A stretch of DNA of 64,000 nucleotides. Source: Polytrichum commune (Eukaryota > Streptophyta > Polytrichopsida > Polytrichales > Polytrichaceae). The stretch lies in NCBI GenBank assembly GCA_950295325.1, contig OX485807.1, forward strand, positions 14,721,001 to 14,785,000. Direction: 5' to 3'. The notes below the pieces were generated by a model, which had not been told where the DNA came from, did not search any database, and saw only the letters and a program-made list of their open reading frames with translations. Positions 1 through 10,665 of the stretch are shown in pieces; the first letter of the stretch is position 1, and every line of letters starts with the position of its first letter. The translations under genes were made by a program, and so were the position numbers.

Positions 1-601
1 CATGCATTTAGTGGCCATTGGAACTTCTGTTTGCTTAATCTAATGTCCATATTCAGACAATGAAGCCATTCTCCTACGAGATGTTTGTTTGACATGAAGT
101 TGAAACCATTATGGTGTCTGCGCAAACTCGCACTGTATAGATTCTTATGGTGCAAAATCGTGTGGGTAATGTGTGCTTCATCTTATGTCATCATCTTCTT
201 TGGGATGCACTGCATTGCCCTTTCAAAAGTCTCAAAACCGTGGCATGTGCAGGTCAAAAGGGTGTGCAAGCCTTTTTTGTTCTCTTGCACACTCGTCTCT
301 GTACCTGCAATTCAAGTCTGCACACACTTGCCCAGAAAACCTTTGCTGAAGCATATTTATCATTGATAGATTGAGAATCGGAGGCACTTGAATTGACAAT
401 ATTGTATAATAACATACCAAGCTTGCTGCCAAAAACAAAATGTGGACACTCAATCTTGTGCAAATGGAAGAAGCTCCTCTGCATTCAATTATCTTATCGC
501 CTTTGTTCCATATGTTGAGAACACTCAAAAGGCTCCTCTTCAACTGTCCAAGTTAGAAGTGTCCAATTCTGACATCTATTTTTCGCCCCAAAGTGGGCAA
601 C
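1..601. other. Unassigned sequence at the left edge
   Basis: Short reading frames occur on both strands but none shows a recognisable domain or a splice pattern. I see no gene here. Confidence 0.5.
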
Positions 602-609
602 TCAAAAAT

Positions 610-814
610 CAATGAACAGGGAGAACTGACCGCCAGTTACAGATGAACTGGTTGAAGTTCAAGACTTCAGGAAAATTACTGATCATTTTAGAGGAATCTA
701 TAGAATATGCCTCAAACTAATAAAGAAAAACAGAAAGATTACAAAAAGTAACCAGCTGGACTTGGAAACATTAGGGTTTTGACCGAATATGCCCAAAAAT
801 CTCTCCAAACACTC
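610..814 (-). mobile_element. hAT-like MITE, copy 1
   Basis: The segment is homologous to the hAT-like MITEs at 28900-29127, 31710-31934, 38181-38386, 41468-41693 and 43796-44024. It starts with CAATGAACAGGGAGA and ends with AAAAATCTCTCCAAACACTC, which are degenerate versions of the terminal inverted repeats of the best copy. The flanking octamers (602-609 and 815-822) match at only 5 of 8 bases, so this looks like an old insertion. It has no coding capacity. Confidence 0.65.
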
Positions 815-902
815 CACAAAATGAATACTAATGGTATGATTCTAAACATAAAAAATTACATACCAAATGTTGACCTTTACCCACAACCTGCCTCGGTTGA
901 GC

Positions 903-1156
903 CTAGATGCCCACCTCTTTGAGCTGGGCCCCTATCGCTATTACCAAGGTAAAGGGGTCTAGTAAAAACATGGCCCTCATAGGTTTGTGGTTTATTCATC
1001 TCAAGTGGGGTCCCTCCAGACTAATTTGGGGCTTCTTATGCTAATTGGGGTCAAATTTTCCTAGAAAAGAAATCTACATGCTATAATAGCAATGCCTGCA
1101 TTTTCATCTCAACATAATAATGGTAGGGGCCCAACTCAAAGAGGTGGGCATCTAGT
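903..1156. mobile_element. MITE with about 32-bp terminal inverted repeats (family T32), copy 1
   Basis: The left end CTAGATGCCCACCTCTTTGA and its continuation through about position 934 are repeated in inverted orientation at about 1125-1156 with one mismatch. The interior has no reading frame. A diverged inverted copy lies at about 44150-44370. The superfamily is uncertain: the CTAG at both ends would allow a TA duplication, but I cannot settle it. Confidence 0.7.
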
Positions 1157-2920
1157 CATGGCTAGTGGCGCTACAAAATAATGCCTAAAATGAACATGGT
1201 TGAACATGAAAACCTATGGTTACTTTTGGAAACGCCTATGATGACCACTTTGAAAAGTCCAAGTTCACTCAAATGATGTCCAAAAACTACATGCTAAGAT
1301 GTGTTGAACTTCTCTCTCTATCATCAAGAACCAACAAAATTAAGTTAATCTACTACTACTACTACTACTACTAATAATAATTTATGAGATGCTTTGAAAG
1401 ATGATGATAAGTGTAGTTACCATATAGCACAAGGATTGCCTACTAAGGTAGATGGGTCTTAAGTGACTCGTTTTCTTATTCAAACGATCATGTATGTGAT
1501 TCAGTGAGGATCAAATTACAACAAACATCATAATGACACAAGTTTAAAAGACGTTGGACTTTGTCTTCAAATATTGATAACTACTCAACACTCAATAATG
1601 CAATTGAAGACCTATGTATCCAATTAAGAAATCAACAAAAAACTTGCACCTCTAATGACCATAACTAAATTAGGGGAGGTTCGATTTTCACTCCGGTTTT
1701 TGCATATGTTTCATTGCAGATTTACTAATGAAACATGGAGTGTTGTAGTGTATCTAATTGGTAGAAGTTGGAGAACACGAAAAACAAACCAAATTACATC
1801 CACATACCTTGCTTATTTCATTACCAATAGGCAAAAAGAAAGATGCATAATATATAAGTAGGTCTCCTTCACAAAAGAAGAAAACTCTTTTTACGGAGTG
1901 CATGCTATATAGCTACGATGTGGACTCTTTGGAACATAACTTCAATGTGAAATTTTCTGAATCTAAAATTCCAAGAAACACTTGCTCAAAATGAGAATGA
2001 TACATGTTGGCTCGAAAGCCAAAAATTCGGCCTAAAAATTGCTGATATGTTGGAATAGGGTTGCATACCAGCTGTACAAACAATTGCTGGAGAAGACATT
2101 TTCAACTTCAACTCTTAAAGGTCAAATGGTCTAATTGGAAATTCAAGATCATAACTTTGAGATGAAAGGTGACATCCTAATGCTATGTTAGTACTACATT
2201 AATAGGAAAGTTGTTACAAGTCGCATATAAATTACTGACACGCTTTTAAAAAAAATCATGCATAAGAGTTCGATTGAGAACATTCATTAATGAATCACAG
2301 CAAGATGTTATTCAATGAAATTGAGTCCCAAGGTTAAAAGATGCCAAACATATGTATAACATAGTTTAAAATATATGACATAAAAATACAACCATAATAT
2401 GTAGAATTGGTGGCGAGAAATACAAGATATTGCATGAATTATACGATGGAGTTTTCCACGCGAAGCTGGACGACATAGGCAATAGCTTAGCTTTGTAAAC
2501 CGGCCCTGAGATTACATACTATGAATGCAAGTCTATGACCAAGGGTGAAGCGTCTCTCACTCACGCCAACCCACTGGTGGATTCATCTCTCTTTCTCTCA
2601 CTGTGGAGCTAGTTGGGTGTTGGTTTCTTTAGTCAAGCCCTCAATCCTCTACACACATGCTTGACATAAAGTCGATCCCATGCAACAACACCATTTATTG
2701 GAGGTGGTGATGTTAGTGGTGAAGTTTGCATCCAATGATTCAACTTGATTAATCTCCACGATCCCATTGAGTTCAGTTTTAAAAGTCCCCTTGCACCCCA
2801 GGTATCGACCCCCTTCTTGCCTAGAACCGACCCCTTTATACCCATACCTGACCTCCTTGACTTTGTCGGCTTGACCCATTCTACTCCTGTGAATAGAATG
2901 ACTAGAACATGCATTGACAA
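1157..2920. other. Unassigned intergenic sequence with a (CTA)n tract
   Basis: A (CTA)8 microsatellite lies at about 1350-1373. I see no coding sequence with recognisable content. Small reading frames near 1655-1861 and 2633-2957 lack domains. Confidence 0.45.
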
Positions 2921-2923
2921 CTC

Positions 2924-2938
2924 GGGGGGGGGGGGGGG
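2924..2938. repeat. G15 homopolymer
   Basis: An uninterrupted run of 15 G. Similar runs occur at 25125-25136 and 29859-29870, and C runs at 45205-45220 and 45276-45293. Confidence 0.95.
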
Positions 2939-2959
2939 CAGTGTGTTAAAAAGTTAAGG

Positions 2960-3228
2960 ATATAGGTGCGAACAACCATTATTTTATAGGGGGGTATTAC
3001 TTTCAATTCTCTTCTTTTTCACATGCTATCATTATGTAAATTTCTACTTTGGGTTAATAGAAAAATGGCTTGCATTACTTATAATTCCAAATTACCTATT
3101 ATTCCATACCCTATAGTACTTTAAAGATGTCCAGTGTCATTTTTGATACCCTATATTACTCTTAAGCCCAATTATAATTTTTTGCTCCCATGTTTTTAAA
3201 ATACCCTATCATTTGTTCGCACGTATAT
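2960..3228. mobile_element. Small inverted-repeat element (probable MITE)
   Basis: ATATAGGTGCGAACAA at the left end is mirrored by TTGTTCGCACGTATAT at the right end, a 16-bp terminal inverted repeat with one mismatch. The interior is AT-rich and non-coding. No target duplication is obvious. Confidence 0.5.
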
Positions 3229-4268
3229 TGCTACTCCAACCAATGACTACCCCCCGAGATTGACAAGCCACCCTAAACCCACCTTGAACCGACCCGAGAC
3301 AAAGTGGAGCCCGTTACCTACCATGTACGGAGGTAGTGAAGGCCGGGATGCAGCAGGTGCCACTACTGACACCTAAACCTATCACTCCCTGGACCCAAGC
3401 ACTCCTTTTCCATGGACAATGGTTCAAGGTTGGTGATTGGGAAATGTTTATGAGTGTCGCTTTTGGATCGGGTGTTGGTTTCAACACCCTCTACCTTAGC
3501 GGATACCAAGCCTCCATTGCTAAGTGTGAGCTTGAATTCGAGGCATCTCAAACACAAGCAAATGCTTAGTTCGGACATGAAGTTGCTATATTCCAAGACC
3601 CACTAAACTCCATGTTGTCGCTGAATAATGTTATGCAATGTAACCATTTTCAAAAGAAGAACGAAACACACACACACACACACATATATAGATAGAAATT
3701 GACGGCCTCGTGTGGGGAAAAAGAAAAAGCAAAAAGAAAGAAAGAAAGAAAGAGTGAAGGCATCACAGAGTGCCACAAGCTACCACCATGTCCAAATTAT
3801 TGAGGATCAGGCACCTCATTGAATCCGGGAACGCATGCAGAAGGCTGGTTCAACGAATTCGGGCCTTCAGTAAATACCCTATTTCGAAAATCACGGGATC
3901 CAAGAAATCCCGAAAACAAGTCCCCATGCATCCTTGCCAGAATTTGAAGTGGTTGGGAATTTTTGGAACACGCATTTGAAATCCATCGAATCGAAAACAG
4001 AGGAGGGCCCAGCTAGCTCCCCAGCATATATACTCCAGCTAGATCATTGAGTTACCGACCGAGTCTCACAGCACGGCGGTAATTAAGAATGCTCAAAGTT
4101 TCATAAACAAAGATTATCCTTTGAAATTCGAAACATCTCAGCCGAGGAATCTTAGCCAAACTAGGCCAACAAATCAACTATGTATGCAACCAACTCATAT
4201 CTATCTACAAGGCATGGACCACGGATCGAGAAATACCCAGCCAAGAAGGAGGAGGTCTATCCATGCAG

Positions 4269-4271
<3 letters not shown>
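3229..4271. other. Unassigned sequence with microsatellites
   Basis: A (CA)n tract lies at about 3668-3684 and an (AAAG)n tract at about 3730-3753. A reading frame at 3336-3569 (77 residues) is open but matches no family I know; it could be a fragment of a decayed element. I do not call it a gene. Confidence 0.4.

Positions 4272-4310
<39 letters not shown>
4272..4310. repeat. Poly(T) tract of about 39
   Basis: A long T run. On the minus strand it would be a poly(A) run such as a retroposed tail, but no clear SINE, LINE or processed gene copy lies next to it. Confidence 0.9.
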
Positions 4311-4311
<1 letters not shown>

Positions 4312-4389
4312 GTGTGTTGGTGGGGATTCGTACACTTTGTCACAATGGATCCATATCTACCAATCTATCCGTAAGGTATGTGGCGATTA

Positions 4390-5241
4390 GGGCCACTTTG
4401 CACACGAGCCAAGAGCCGTGACCATGAGATTGTGAGAGCCCAAAAGAAAGTGAGTGTCCAAAGATTGCATCAATGCATCCGATGCTTCAAGTTTTAATCG
4501 ACTTCTGCAATCACTCTTCACCCGATTCTGTTTGGAAAATCCACAGTTACGTATAGTTGTGCTTGCCAAGCCGAAGTTGCACTCAGTGCCAATTCGAAGT
4601 TGTAGGAGTTATTGGAATTTGGAAGTGTCTGCTAGAGTGCCAAGATTGGAGTCCAACTATGTTTCTATTTGCAAATTGCAGCCACTATATTTTGTGGCAT
4701 GCACTTTTTGGAGAGGCCTTCACGGTGGAGGGTGGAAACTTTGCGGAGCACATTTTTGTAAAGTGCCCAAAAAGAAAAAAATACTTTTTTGACAGCCAAA
4801 ATGACATTTGACAGGTTTTGAAGACTTCAATTGTGAACATTGGTCACGGATCCTCAAGTGTAGTGTGAAGTCATATGTGACGGGGCCCTCAACCAAGTGC
4901 TATTTCAATGAATTTTTATTCATGCGGGTCCTCACACGTGATGAAATAGAATAAATCAACGGTTGTGAGCATTTGAAGTGCCATGGTGTCCCGAGTTTTG
5001 TGTTAGGCCTACCTCCAAGAGGTGGTTTTTGAAAATAATCCAAGTGACCATGAAATATGATCCGTTTGATGCCGTGTAGGAATCCATGTAGACTTTACAT
5101 CCATCTTGCATTCACATGTATACTCCGTTGGTCCCTCAAGCACAATGTGAAGCGAACTTGGACCGGCTCCACCTTTTCCACCAATGAGAGTGCTTGAAGT
5201 GTAATGGTCACGGGCTCTCAGTCTCATGTGTGAAATGGCCC
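4390..5241. mobile_element. PIF/Harbinger-like MITE, family H1, copy 1
   Basis: The element is bounded by TTA on both sides (4387-4389 and 5242-5244), the 3-bp duplication typical of PIF/Harbinger elements. The ends are inverted repeats of about 38 bp beginning GGGCCACTTTGCACACGAG on the left and, read inverted, GGGCCATTTCACACATGAG on the right. The second copy at 41454-42187 shares both ends and much of the interior. This copy carries about 350 bp more between about 4470 and 4835. No transposase frame remains. Confidence 0.8.
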
Positions 5242-5488
5242 TTATTCGGTTTGTTGGCTCTACCATGTGGGAAGAGACCTAGGCACTCTTTGAAATGGGC
5301 CAAAGTTTGGCAACCAACCAAAATTGGTCACGTATGTGTTTGTAACTCGCTCTTGAAGTGAAGTCCAATTGCAAGTGACTTTTGATGGAAAATGGTCTCT
5401 AAAATGAGACAAATTACGGTTGTGGTTGGACAACCGGCCATAACTGGTCACATGTGCAAGATGATACTAGGGCACAATACTTTATGAT

Positions 5489-5710
5489 CACACAATTTTG
5501 TTTGATTAGTGTGGGTTACCATTTGGAGTTACGTGTTGCTATAAATTTTTACTGGCATTACCATTTTCTACCAACTAAATTATATCATATTCTTTGGTGT
5601 GCATACTAACTACTTATGTTATTTGGGTGAAAAATGACAATATCGATAAAAAGTTATAGCAACAAGTAACTCCAAATGGTAATCCACACTAATTAGACAA
5701 AATAGTGTAG
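5489..5710. mobile_element. MITE family M3, copy 1
   Basis: Long inverted repeats of about 60 bp face each other. The left arm reads GTGTGGGTTACCATTTGGAG and the right arm CTCCAAATGGTAATCCACAC. The right end is AAAATAGTGTAG. Related copies lie at 42289-42870, 46434-46655 and 47068-47285. It is non-coding. This copy serves as the empty-site reference for the element nested in the 42289 copy. Confidence 0.8.
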
Positions 5711-8160
5711 CCGCTTGTTTTTCATGTTCTCCAACTTCTATCAGTTAGATTTACCCAACGAAAGTTGTGTGTTACATTAGCAAATCTATGATGAAGCAAC
5801 AACAAAATATTGGACCTCCCCGGATCCAGTTATGGTTATCGGAAGTGCATGTTACGGTTGATTCTTTTAGTGAATACATAGGCCTCTCAATTGTGTTCAC
5901 TATTGAGTGTGGAGTAGTTACGAAATTTTGAAGATGTGTTCCAATCTCTTTTAAACATGTGTCTTCTCCGTGTTTGTTTTTTCATCCTCACCTTACTACA
6001 CACCATCAAATATAGGTGGCCAATTAAGAAAAGCTATTGAATAACATATGAGTACCTTATCTTACCATTGTTTCACCTTTGCTTCCAATAGTGGACCCCC
6101 CTTAATAATATCCTAGAAACGTTGAGAGGATTTATTGTTTGGTATTATAGATATGCCACATCATTGGAAAGGTGAATAAATAGTGCATGTTTAGGTTGTT
6201 TCCTTTAGGAGGAAAAAATAACCATAACAATAATAAGTCAAATTCATCTTTAAGTGATCACAAGGGTCTTCCAAATCACGTTAACAAATGCACCTAGCAT
6301 GGTCTCTATGTTTCGAGCACACAATCTAATCTCATCATAAGACATGTTTCTTTGGTGTTCAATATTTAAAACAAACCTTTGTCATATGCCACTAAAATAT
6401 AGGTGTCTAATTAAGAAGATTGACCATATACCTTAAGGTGTATTGTGGTCATTTACCACAATACACTTATCGTGGACAATGACCTAAACTGATTTCCAAT
6501 GTATAGATACATATTCAAGTTTGAAATATATAATTATGAAAGAAAGAAATATTCCATTGTACATCATCCATGAGTTTCAATTTAGGAATTTGAAAGAGAT
6601 TCACTAGGATTCCAAAAACAACTAGCTCAACTTCCATGTTCCTCCTTTGGATTTGCTAATGTGCTCACATGGTCTATTTCTTTTGTTGTTTATCCAATCT
6701 TTATATATAACTATGAAATGCTCAAAGTGTCCACAATAGGTGCACTTAACTTAGGGTAGGTTTGCAGTAGAAAACTTGGGGTTCAATACACCCCTTATTG
6801 GTCCTTACTTTCTAACCCAATATTGGACCCAAGCTTGACGATTGGGTTCTCAAACTAGGAGGAATATTTTCTTGAGTCACGGCCATCAAGATCTGGTGAG
6901 AATTGATGCCACATTAGCACCACTTTGTTGTTTCATAACCTAGACCCAAACCCTAGTGTAAACCCCTTGGGTCCAAAGCTTTGCTGTCAACTAATAAGGT
7001 AGCTTGATTTTTGGAGTTCTTTGGTCTTGGACCCCAATGTAAACCAATGTTCCACGAGTTTTATTTTCCTTGATACCATTTGGGTATCTATAATGAGTAT
7101 TTTATATTTCTTTGATACCAATAGGGGTATGGGTGTTTGAGGATATTATCATTTACAATACCATTAAAGTCTATATACAATACAAACACCTTCATATCTA
7201 GGTAATATTGTCATAATATCAACACAATTTAGAATGGTTTTGGTCCCCAAATAATAATTGGAGTGCATGAATATTCTCCCACCTTGCTCAAGATTCCCAC
7301 CAAATACAAATATTTGACTAGTATCACAATTTTGATACCCATAGGTTGGTTCATTGACACCATTATTGATGTTGATATTGATACCATGCATTCACATATA
7401 CACTAGTTTAACATTGGTATCAACCAATGCTAGGGTGGTATATAAGTGAATGCATGGTATGAATACACACTATCGATAATGATATCAAATACCTACCGCA
7501 CTAGTTTCAAAATTGTAATACAAGTCATATACTGATACTTGGTGGGCATCACAAGATAAGAGAGTCCTTCTACACCCGAGGTCCTTCTACACATTGGGTC
7601 AATACCATCCTAATACCATGTTCTTAATGTAGTACTTTACCTAGGCATGAAGGTTCTTGCATGATATATAGACCTAGGTGGTATCAAAAAATTAAATTAA
7701 ATTAAATTAAAATCCCAGTTACCTAGACCATACCAATATAAAAAAATGATGAGAATAGTTGCCAAGGCATTATCCATAGGGTATCCCAACTTGCCAAGAT
7801 ATTTTTTTAGCCTACCCATTATCCGACCGATATAATTTTGGAGTTGGATATCCTTATCCATTATCCATTCAAATTAGGGCATTCATCCATCCAACATAAA
7901 ACATCTTCCACTCAGGAATTTTGCTAGAACAAAGAACTTTGTTTCCTCTTGTTTCCAAGAGGCTTGCGCTATGCCTTTACTCTCATCCGTTAGAAATTTG
8001 GCGAATTTGAAATGTGGATTGTTTGTGTGTTTCCTCTTCTAATTATGTGTTATGTGTGGTAACGTGGATTAAAAATGATCTAATGTTGATTTGAGGTAGG
8101 ATGTGCATCTTTACATTTGAACCACTTATTGTTGCTCATGTTTCTTGAGCTAAACTATGA
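5711..8160. other. Unassigned AT-rich intergenic sequence
   Basis: No recognisable gene. About 5850-6430 contains diverged pieces of a dispersed repeat (R6) that also occurs near 16870, 22970, 29725, 30350, 35450 and 58440. About 7050-7640 is unusually rich in ATACC/GGTAT words. A short (AAATT)n tract lies near 7690. Confidence 0.45.
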
Positions 8161-8164
8161 GATC

Positions 8165-8600
8165 TCATTAGTAACAAGAAAACAGTAGAATCGTGAGGCT
8201 CTGTCCTTTATTATGAAAGACTACAATTGTAGTTGTCCACTTTGCTCATGCCAATTCATGGCTATTCACTATACCAAACCTTTCTTGGATTTTGTGCACC
8301 TTCTTCTCAAATACGGGTCAAGGATTGATGCTACTCATTTATCACCCAAATTTTTTAAAATAAATAATCAAGAACTACCGAAATAACTATAGTTAACTAG
8401 ATTTCTTTCAATGCATTTTAGGGAGCACTTATATATATATAAAAACTATAGATAACATCCACATTAAATACAGTGGACCAAAAATAACAAGAACAAGAAA
8501 CGTCCAAGTGTGAACACAAAGTGGTTAGGAAATTTGCTCTTGAAACGAAGAAGTTGATGCATAGTCTCTGTCCCACAGACATGGCCAACAAATGCCTCAA
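8165..8600. repeat. Dispersed repeat R4, copy without the SINE
   Basis: This stretch is repeated in inverted orientation at about 39600-40410, where a SINE interrupts it. Here the corresponding point, near 8430-8450, reads straight through a short (TA)n run, so this copy shows the pre-insertion state. No coding content is recognised. Confidence 0.75.
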
Positions 8601-9659
8601 TGGTTGCATGCAACAAATGACAAGAAAACATTTGTAGAATCGGCTCCTATTATAGCGAAATATGCTCAAACCTCCCCTCAAATGTGCATACCATGGCTCA
8701 AAATATTAGATATATTCATTTATTCATTTATTGTCTCTATTTTCCGTGCATGTTTGTCTCAATCACTTGTTTATGTTTCTTCCATTTCATTACTTGTATT
8801 CATGATTTCAAATATGGGTGTTTAATATAGGCAAAGAAAAATGAGAATGGAACAAAACTTGTTTGGACTCAAGTTTAATGGCTCGCAATTACTTACATCT
8901 ATGAAAACTAGATTTGAGTCAAGGGCAATTTTGCTACAAGGATGTGTTTGGTACAATGAGGCAACAACTTTGCGTTATTTTGAGTGCTAACTTTGCGAAC
9001 ATGGGCAATAGATGAAGTTATAACCTCAAGCTATAGGCTTGGTGCACACCATTTGGAATTGCTCATATTTTTTGTCAAGAAAAAGCCAGATGATCCTCAT
9101 GTTGCTGCTACGGTTCGTATAGCTAGTAATTTGGAAGGCTTTGGTGAGGGTGAAGAAGTTCTTGAAACTCCAGATGCGGAGTTTTATTGATGATGTGGAT
9201 GCACATTGAAGAAATAATAAAAAGAAATTGGGATGATTATGTTTAGGCTTTCATTTTTGTTTTTCAACATTGATGTATGGAGCTATTTCCAAATTGATAT
9301 TTGACCTAGACTTTGTGTTTCTAAACACTCAAGTGTGAAGCCATTTCATCAAAGTTGTATCTCCTTGTATTGTTGAGTAATGTTGAATTTTGTACATAGA
9401 TTTTTTTATTTTTTATTTGATCAATGTTGGCTTAAGTTGTGAATTATACATGGCACATTATAAATTTCATGTACCATCTATATTTGAGTTCTTTTGAAAG
9501 CATGCTAATATATGTTTATGTTGCACTAAAGGTTGAACATGAAAGCATTTTTTCTAGTATAGTCAAACATCGTGTGCATCTAAAGAATCATAATGATTCT
9601 TTTACATGCCAAAACATGGTATGTTGTGTACCATATTAAAGGTGTAGGAAAACAATGTA
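8601..9659. other. Unassigned sequence with one weak open frame
   Basis: A 68-codon frame at 8984-9190 (+), ending with an acidic tail, is open but has no domain I recognise. It has no flanking splice pattern I can extend and may be a transposase relic or chance. The rest shows nothing. Confidence 0.35.
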
Positions 9660-10500
9660 TTTTTGGTTCCTTTTTTACCCTTTACCCGAAAATACCCTAC
9701 ATGTGGTTAAATTTGGCTGGGGTAAAGGGTACCCTTTAACGGCAAGGATAAAATTTTGGGTGGGGTATCCTTACCCTTAAAAACGTTGATTTTTTTTGAC
9801 CAGGTACAAGGTACCCTTTAGTGGTGGGTATAAAATTTTGGGCGGGGTATCCTCACCCTCAAAGATACTGATTTTTTTGGGGGACCAAACACAGGGTACC
9901 CTTCAGTGGCGAGTATAAAATTCTAGGCGGGTTATCTTTACCCTTAAAAATGCCGATTTTTTTGGGGACCAAGCACAGGGTACTCTTCGGTGGCGAGTAT
10001 AAAATTTTGGGCAAGGTATCCTCACCCTTAAAGATGCCGATCTTTTTTTGGAACCAAGCATGGGATATCCTTCAGTGGTGGGTATAAAATTATGGGCTAG
10101 GTGTCTTTAATCTTAAAGATGCTGATCTTCTTTTTTGACCCTGTTAAGGATACCTTTAAACGACATGATAAATTCTAGACCATGTATCCTTACCCTTGAG
10201 ATTTGACTAGGTATAAGATACCCTTCAGTGGCGGGTATAGCATTCTGGACCGGGTATCCTCACTCTTAAAAACACCAGTCTTTATTTCAACAATGTAAAG
10301 GGTACCCATTAGTGACATGATAAATTCTAGACCATGTATCCTTACCCTTTAAATGCTGATCTTTGTTTTGATCAAATATAAGGTACCCTTCAGTGACGTA
10401 TATATGTATATATAAGGCCGGGTATCTGATGGGGTGCCGATCATTTCTTTTGACCGGGTAAAGGGTACTCTTGTGATCCGGGTATCTGATTGGGATCCGG
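9660..10500. repeat. Promoter-proximal minisatellite, 9-10 units of about 80-90 bp
   Basis: Each unit contains a GGTACCC-like box, then a GGTATAAAATTTTGGG-like stretch, then GGGTATCCTTACCCTTAAA, then a T-rich spacer. About nine or ten degenerate units run head to tail. The last units lose the T-rich spacer and end at about 10500, only some 165 bp before the MECR start codon. The array therefore probably covers the core promoter or 5' leader. GGGTACCC boxes are palindromic, and the first unit has a longer palindrome around 9720-9740. Confidence 0.85.
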
Positions 10501-10665
10501 TTATCTACATGGATACCCTCCGATGTATCTCCAGGGCTCTTCCTTTCCCGTTTTCCACGAGCAGGAAGACGAAGAAGAGCAAGGCCATTCTCCATAAGCC
10601 AAAGCTGAATTTCCTACAACCCAGTGTGTTAGGAAGCTTGCTTGCTTCCATTTGGAGTGTTGGCG

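Noticed and set aside
3336-3569. 77-codon open frame with Trp/Phe-rich content
   Set aside because: It has no recognised family and no flanking exons. It could be a relic, but the evidence is too thin for a gene call.
4272-4310. Poly(T) tract as the tail of a retroposed gene
   Set aside because: No processed coding sequence or SINE body is recognisable on either side.
4454-4792. 112-codon open frame
   Set aside because: It lies inside the Harbinger-like MITE H1, in the segment missing from the other copy, and does not resemble a transposase.
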